Shown here in pieces: positions 59,500-64,000 of a DNA stretch of 64,000 nt (positions within the stretch are counted from its first letter, which is position 1; every line of letters starts with the position of its first letter). Both the position numbers and the translations under genes were made by a program. The notes beneath the pieces were generated by a model. It saw only the letters and a list, made by a program, of their open reading frames with translations, made no database searches and had not been told where the DNA came from. The stretch is taken from the NCBI GenBank assembly GCA_029204225.1, contig CM055096.1:32363076-32427075 (forward strand), written 5' to 3'. Source of the DNA: Diphasiastrum complanatum. Its lineage: Eukaryota > Streptophyta > Lycopodiopsida > Lycopodiales > Lycopodiaceae.

Positions 59500-60475
59500 T
59501 CTAGCATCTCTGATGCCACCTCGGCTACCCTTTGGTCGAGGTAGCACCAAACCTTTACCTTGACTTGTATTTTATGGCTAACAAGGTCTGTTGTATGGTG
59601 CAGTGAATAGGATGGTTTCATGATGCAGTGACTCTTGGCTATGGGGAGCCCCTTCCTCCTCCTAGTCCTTTTGTTCAGACTATTATATGTTGCATGAAGA
59701 AAGTTGTTGAAGTTCACAAATTGATTACTGCTTATGATATGACTACTTGTAATGTTGCCGGCCCAGATGATAAAATTCTTTGCCTTGTTGATTTGATGTG
59801 CATCATGGATTGGATACGAATTTTATGAAAAAGAAGAAAACCCTTAGCATGATTGAAAAAATCTATATGGACCTCTCAAACTATACTGAACGAATTGTTG
59901 CTGAAGAAAAGTTCTGTAATATGCATATTCGGAAAGTATTTGCTTGCTTGGAAAAATAAAATGGTGACTCCTCTATTGGTACCCTTGTCCCTACTACTGC
60001 TCCTACTTCACCTCACCCTTTGATTTTTATCGAAGGTCTTGATGAAGATAGTGCTTCTGAGTTAGAGTCCTTCTCACAAGAAATCTGTGATGTGGGAAAT
60101 TAATCTGCCTTTGAATTTTGTCAGGCCAATAGTTGCCATGTACCATTGGTACCAAGTCGTATCATTGAGCTTAAATCTGCAAAAATTGCTTATAAACTTT
60201 CGAGCCTTCCCTCTGTCAACTTCCTAACACCTATCTCGATTGAGCTCTGGATCGCTCTTGTTCATCTCACTGATGTGGAAGTCCAAGCATGCAAGCTTGC
60301 TGCCTTGCATAAGAATCCTTCTTTTGATACTCCTATTGCCTTTGATACTGTCATCAAGATGAGCAGATTTGAACCTTCAAGATGTCCTTATGAGCATACC
60401 TGGGCTAGAACTAGAGGCCATTTTGACACTGGCTTTAACAGAATGAACCTTCATCAAGCTAGAATCTGGAACTGA
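59500..60475 (+). pseudogene. Unknown plus-strand coding remnant
   Basis: A protein-like reading can be followed with one frameshift (near 59826) and two stops (near 59957 and 60101): PFVQTIICCMKKVVEVHKLI, then IEKIYMDLSNYTERIVAEEK, an acidic DEDSASELESFSQE, and an open C-terminal part at 60146-60475 containing SIELWIALVHLTDVEVQACK and ARTRGHFDTGFNRMNLHQAR. Few stops over about 900 bp suggest recent decay. I recognise no domain. It could be a gag-like ORF or part of a plant gene. Confidence 0.35.
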
Positions 60476-60644
60476 AAAAGACCTTTCTTTAAGTGTAGAT
60501 GCGACGATAAATGCAAAAATAATTTTTCTATCATATGGTTTGATCACTCTATTTGGTACATAATGAGTAATCTTTCCATTTTATTTCCTGGTGCATCTCT
60601 GCAAAATCAACTTAATGCCTTCTTTTTTTGGTTGCATAAACCTG

Positions 60645-61200
60645 CACAACAACACCCGCCACGGTTTGCGACGTGTTTTACGACGTGAATCGTGAGCCTA
60701 ATTTTTTTTTAATTCGTCGTGGACGTCGGAAAAACATGTTGCTATAAGGTTGTCGGAATCCGGCGACTTTCAAACACGTCGTAGTCCGACAGGCACAACG
60801 TGCCGGACACCACAGAACAAAATTTCAGTGACGGGAATAGGTGCTGACCTAGACATCGCAATGCGACGTTTGATGTGGATGTCGCAATGAGACGTCCTAC
60901 ATGGACGTCGGATTGTGACGTCCAAAGACGTCGCAAACGCTCTGACGTGGCTATCGGAATGCGACATCCTAGAATTCAGTTGGATTTCAACGTTTGTAAA
61001 CACAGAATGATGTCAAAATTTCACTGACGGATGTCTGACGCTCATTCGACGTCCATTCGACGTATCCTTGGACGTCGGAATCCGACGTTTCTAAAAGTTG
61101 TCGGAGTCCGACGTCTGTTAACAGAATGATCAAAAAATATGTCCGATGTGTGTCTGACATCTATCCGACGCGTTAGGATGTCGGATTCCGATGTCCCAAA
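60645..61200. repeat. Subterminal palindromic repeat array of the CACTA element
   Basis: Words such as GACGTCGGAATCCGACGT (about 61070), TGTCGGAGTCCGACGTC (about 61100) and GATGTCGGATTCCGATGTC (about 61177) are near-perfect palindromes; more than a dozen GACGT or TCGGA half-sites occur in both directions. In En/Spm elements such repeats bind the element-coded protein. Confidence 0.75.
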
Positions 61201-61735
61201 TTAGATAAAAGAAATAAAAAATGCATAAAAAATAGCGCGTGCATTTTTCTCGGGCTGTTCTTGGAGTTGAGTTCTTGGAGAAGCGATGTTCGTGAATTGT
61301 TCTTAAAACAATATTTTTGAGTTGCATTCAACATTTGGATCAAACAACAAACTAAGCATGAGGTACTTTTCATTCTTAAACTACTTTTCATTTTATATTT
61401 TATTGCATTACTTCATGTTCATTATGAATGACAATACTTTATTGCATTGCTTTGTGCACATCATAAATTTCATTTAGATTTTTAGATATAATGTTGATTG
61501 TTGTTTTGAAATCCCACATTTCTTAGTTGATTATTACGTCAATCCACATCCCTAAATTTGACATTGCAATTTTTGAAAAAAAAAATATTGCACATATAAA
61601 AGCAATGGCAATATAGCATGATCATTTGCAATAATAATATTTTTCATAATATGAATTAATGTATTACAAAATGGGTGCTTTAATGTCGCACGAGTCTTTC
61701 TATATCTAACATCAACTAAAACTTATAAACCTAAT

Positions 61736-62680
61736 CTACTCGTCGTCGTCGTGACGCCCAGTCTGCATGAACACAAGCAAACAAACTACATTAATATTTA
61801 ATGCTTGATCATATTAAATTAATAAAATTGACGTCGAAATACAAACCACATTAGTATAAATACAAAAACTAGTACTTACATTTGGAGGATGACCCTTGCT
61901 CTTTAGTTTGTTGACTAATGCGTCGTAAGATTCCCTGAAGGCAAATTCGTACTCCTCCTTAGTTGGCAGACGTCCATAGTCTGCCAACTATCCATGCATT
62001 CAATTGAAGTTGAAATTAATTTAGGGCTACGTTGAAGCAGCTAGTCATAATGCATATTAAATAATAAAAGCATATAAAACCAAAGATAAACTATAAGAGT
62101 AGTATAAGTTCACTTACCATACTTGCTTGCAATCTCGCCTTTCCGCTCGAGCCCAACCTAGGATTGCCTATCCCATGCATCCTAGCGGCCGCAACATCTT
62201 TCTAAATGTTGTATTTATGTGGTGTTCGTTCATCCACTTTTACACGGTTCCAATCACTTCTTGAACACCAGGTAGGCTTGGATTGCCCGTCCCTATAAGC
62301 TCGTCGTGCCATATCATGACGATGCCTAATCCATAAGCTCATATGCTTATGAATTTCCTTCTCCTCGAATTTCTCTTCTTGTTGGAATTCGTCACAAAGG
62401 GTACCAATAACCTGTCGTTTATCGGTGGCAGGTTGTTCGGACCATTTACTAAATAATCTATCGCCAAAATGACGTTGGCATAAAGAATAAAGTCGGTCCA
62501 AAACCACCTTTCCTTTTCTATTGGCAATTATATTGCCTTGAGGATCCACATCATAATAAGGATTTGTGGATGACTCTTCGGTGGGGGCGGGAGCCGCGGC
62601 CTCTTGTGAGGGATCACCCTCATTTTGGCTAAGCATATTTTGCAGTTGTGTTCTTTGCTCGGGTTGAAGGAAAAGATATT
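61736..62680 (-). pseudogene. Ptta/En/Spm-type transposase gene, three exons, one stop
   Basis: Minus-strand exons 62118 to about 62680, 61880-61987 and 61736-61762 join in phase 0 with GTAAGT donors at the first two. The product has a Gln/Pro-rich start (QPEQRTQLQNML), a conserved-looking core LDRLYSLCQRHFGDRLFSKW and RHDMARRAYRDG, then LADYGRLPTKEEYEFAFRES in exon 2, and a short acidic end DDDE. A single in-frame TAG at 62202-62204 breaks exon 1. The N-terminus is lost at the junction with the plus-strand ORF. The family assignment rests on pattern memory; a small accessory DNA-binding transposase protein is the likely role. Confidence 0.6.
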
Positions 62681-63025
62681 GTTGAATTGGATACACACAA
62701 CGAACCACCACCCAATTTGGGCGACGTTTTGGAAGAATCTGAACCACTCATTCAAACTCAAAATGATGTCGAAATGATGGGAGAAGAAAGTACAAATGAA
62801 AATGATGAGATTCCTACGATCGTACGAGACCAAATTGGGGGTAATTTGAGGCCCCCACATTTGGATGAGATAGAATTAGAAGAAGAAGAGATTGAATATG
62901 AGGGTAACTCACATCATGAAAGAGACACGATCAGAAATTTACAATTATACCTAGACCTAGATTCAGATGAGTGTCAAGACTTGTGTGATGACGAAAATGA
63001 TGTAAATGATGAGAATGATCTATGA
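62645..63025 (+). pseudogene. Acidic C-terminal fragment, possibly of the CACTA TNP2-type transposase
   Basis: It reads VFFARVEGKDIVELDTHNE, then PPPNLGDVLEES, and ends in a strongly acidic tail (EIELEEEEIEYEG, later DDENDVNDENDL). A possible acceptor TTTTGCAG precedes it at 62637-62644, suggesting it is a last exon. Acidic tails of this kind occur at the end of TNP2-like transposases, but no catalytic part is present, so the identity is a guess. It lies back to back with the minus-strand gene. Confidence 0.4.
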
Positions 63026-63605
63026 TTATCTATCACTCTTTTTTTTATATTCATCGCAATATTTTTTATGTATGTTGTTATAGATAGAGTTGAATGTGAT
63101 AATTATAATACCCGACCTTGTGGTTATGTCCTATTTCAGAATCTCACCACATATTCCCTCCCTGCGGCGTGTAGGTTTTTCCATGCAAGTTAAAAAGATT
63201 AGAACCTCGCCTTCCTAGGATTGGGGATTTTAATTATCTACATTTCACCTTTGCATATTAATTAATTGCTAGTGTATGCGATAAAATACGATATTGTTTT
63301 GAACAAAATGAAAATTATGAATTACATTTAATTTCTTACTATGTTAGATAATGTATTCCAATAATAAAACAAATTGAAACAACACAAACTCACCAGTAAA
63401 CTCACTCGAAACTTAAGTGCAAACGTGCAATTGCTCGCTCTTTAAACGCTTGTTCTCTTTTTTTTGAATATTTTTGTCACATGCACAAGCAATTGAAAAA
63501 CAACATTATATTACACAATTGAACCATTACTATAAGCAAATTCAAACATACAATTACCATCAAACATTATCTAGTCATCTACTACGATAAATCTTAATTA
63601 AAACA

Positions 63606-63645
<40 letters not shown>

Positions 63646-63668
63646 CTCTCTCTCTTCTCTCTCTCTCG

Positions 63669-63734
<66 letters not shown>

Positions 63735-64000
63735 TATAAATTTAACAATCTATTACTATCCAACACTATCTATTTGTCTATTAACTTAAATTATAGATCA
63801 ATGCAAATTTCAAAACACATACACATCTTCTCAAACACACATACACTATCTTAAATAATTCTAACAATCTATTAATAACAATATTTTATAATTTTATATC
63901 ACACACTATTTATTTATCTATCACTCTTAAATACCCTAAACTAATGCATAATAAAACACACACACACATGTACACATGTACACACATACAGATACACATT
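63026..64000. other. AT-rich non-coding right end
   Basis: No gene is recognised. It contains the microsatellites listed separately and a CACACA/GTACACATGTACAC stretch from 63957 to the edge. Confidence 0.5.
63608..63733. repeat. Compound (CT)n...(CA)n microsatellite
   Basis: CT runs at 63608-63642 and 63655-63691, broken by CATC and GT interruptions, then CA to 63733. Confidence 0.95.

Larger units (their letters stand above)
60645..63025. mobile_element. Rearranged CACTA (En/Spm-like) DNA transposon
   Basis: The left end, CACAACAACACCCGCC at 60645, resembles a CACTA terminus with two changed bases. It is followed by about 550 bp of repeated GACGTCGG/CCGACGTC words, the subterminal repeats bound by transposase in this superfamily. 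Inward lie a minus-strand gene of the Ptta/En/Spm transposase type and a plus-strand acidic tail. No matching right end is visible, so the element is incomplete or continues past the window. Confidence 0.62.

Noticed and set aside
62648-62747. Minus-strand N-terminal extension of the CACTA accessory gene
   Set aside because: The plus-strand reading of the same bases continues smoothly into the acidic ORF, so the minus-strand extension upstream of about 62680 is probably a shadow.

Overview
The window is a gene-poor, AT-rich stretch of plant nuclear DNA, probably from a seed plant with a large genome. The evidence is the dense layering of Ty1/copia and Ty3/gypsy LTR retrotransposons, many primed from initiator-tRNA-Met sites (TGGTATCAGAGC and close variants), plus a LINE, a CACTA (En/Spm-like) element, long (CT)n tracts and one spliced plant-type RING-H2 gene. 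The species cannot be named from the sequence alone. I see no prokaryotic feature, CRISPR array, rRNA or tRNA gene.

Layout. 1-2262: minus-strand gypsy pol remnant (RT, RNase H, integrase), continuing off the left edge. 2263-6184: repeat-rich spacer, then two gypsy gag/protease remnants lying head to head. 6185-11170: non-coding retroelement debris, including a minus-strand primer-binding site, an unknown gag-like remnant and a decayed gypsy with a visible RT. 12385-18515: a copia element with both LTRs, a 5-bp target duplication, an internal 522-bp tandem duplication that doubles its TATA box and primer-binding site, and an internal insertion. 18526-19250: a copia derivative deleted from gag straight to RNase H. 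21889-29034: the one convincing cellular gene, a minus-strand RING-H2 E3 ubiquitin ligase of 343 residues in three exons; its 6-kb first intron holds a truncated copia (24610-27395), a tandem duplication and a 366-bp MITE with an 8-bp target duplication. 29830-33130: a gypsy remnant joined to a LINE. 33131-36617: mostly empty, with a GC-richer promoter-like block.

36618-48737 is a three-level nest. Copia A (minus) is split inside its RT domain by copia B (plus, 38193-47492, target duplication CTCAA). B is split inside gag by copia C (plus, from 40081, target duplication CGATC). A 2.5-kb inversion (42108-44582) then flipped the right part of C's 3' LTR together with B's gag-protease-integrase block. 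The two LTRs of B also differ by a (CT)n expansion of about 190 bp.

48738-58060: an unknown minus-strand gag-like remnant interrupted by a chromodomain gypsy element (52207-56557), followed by another B-family copia fragment. 58204-60475: mostly empty, then an unknown plus-strand coding remnant. 60645-63025: a rearranged CACTA element with palindromic subterminal repeats and a three-exon transposase-type pseudogene. The right end is AT-rich with CT and CA microsatellites.

Nothing here looks like a new defence or metabolic system. The noteworthy content is structural: the nested inversion confirmed by an inverted target duplication, microsatellite growth inside an LTR, a doubled LTR promoter/primer site, and gag-like families I cannot name.
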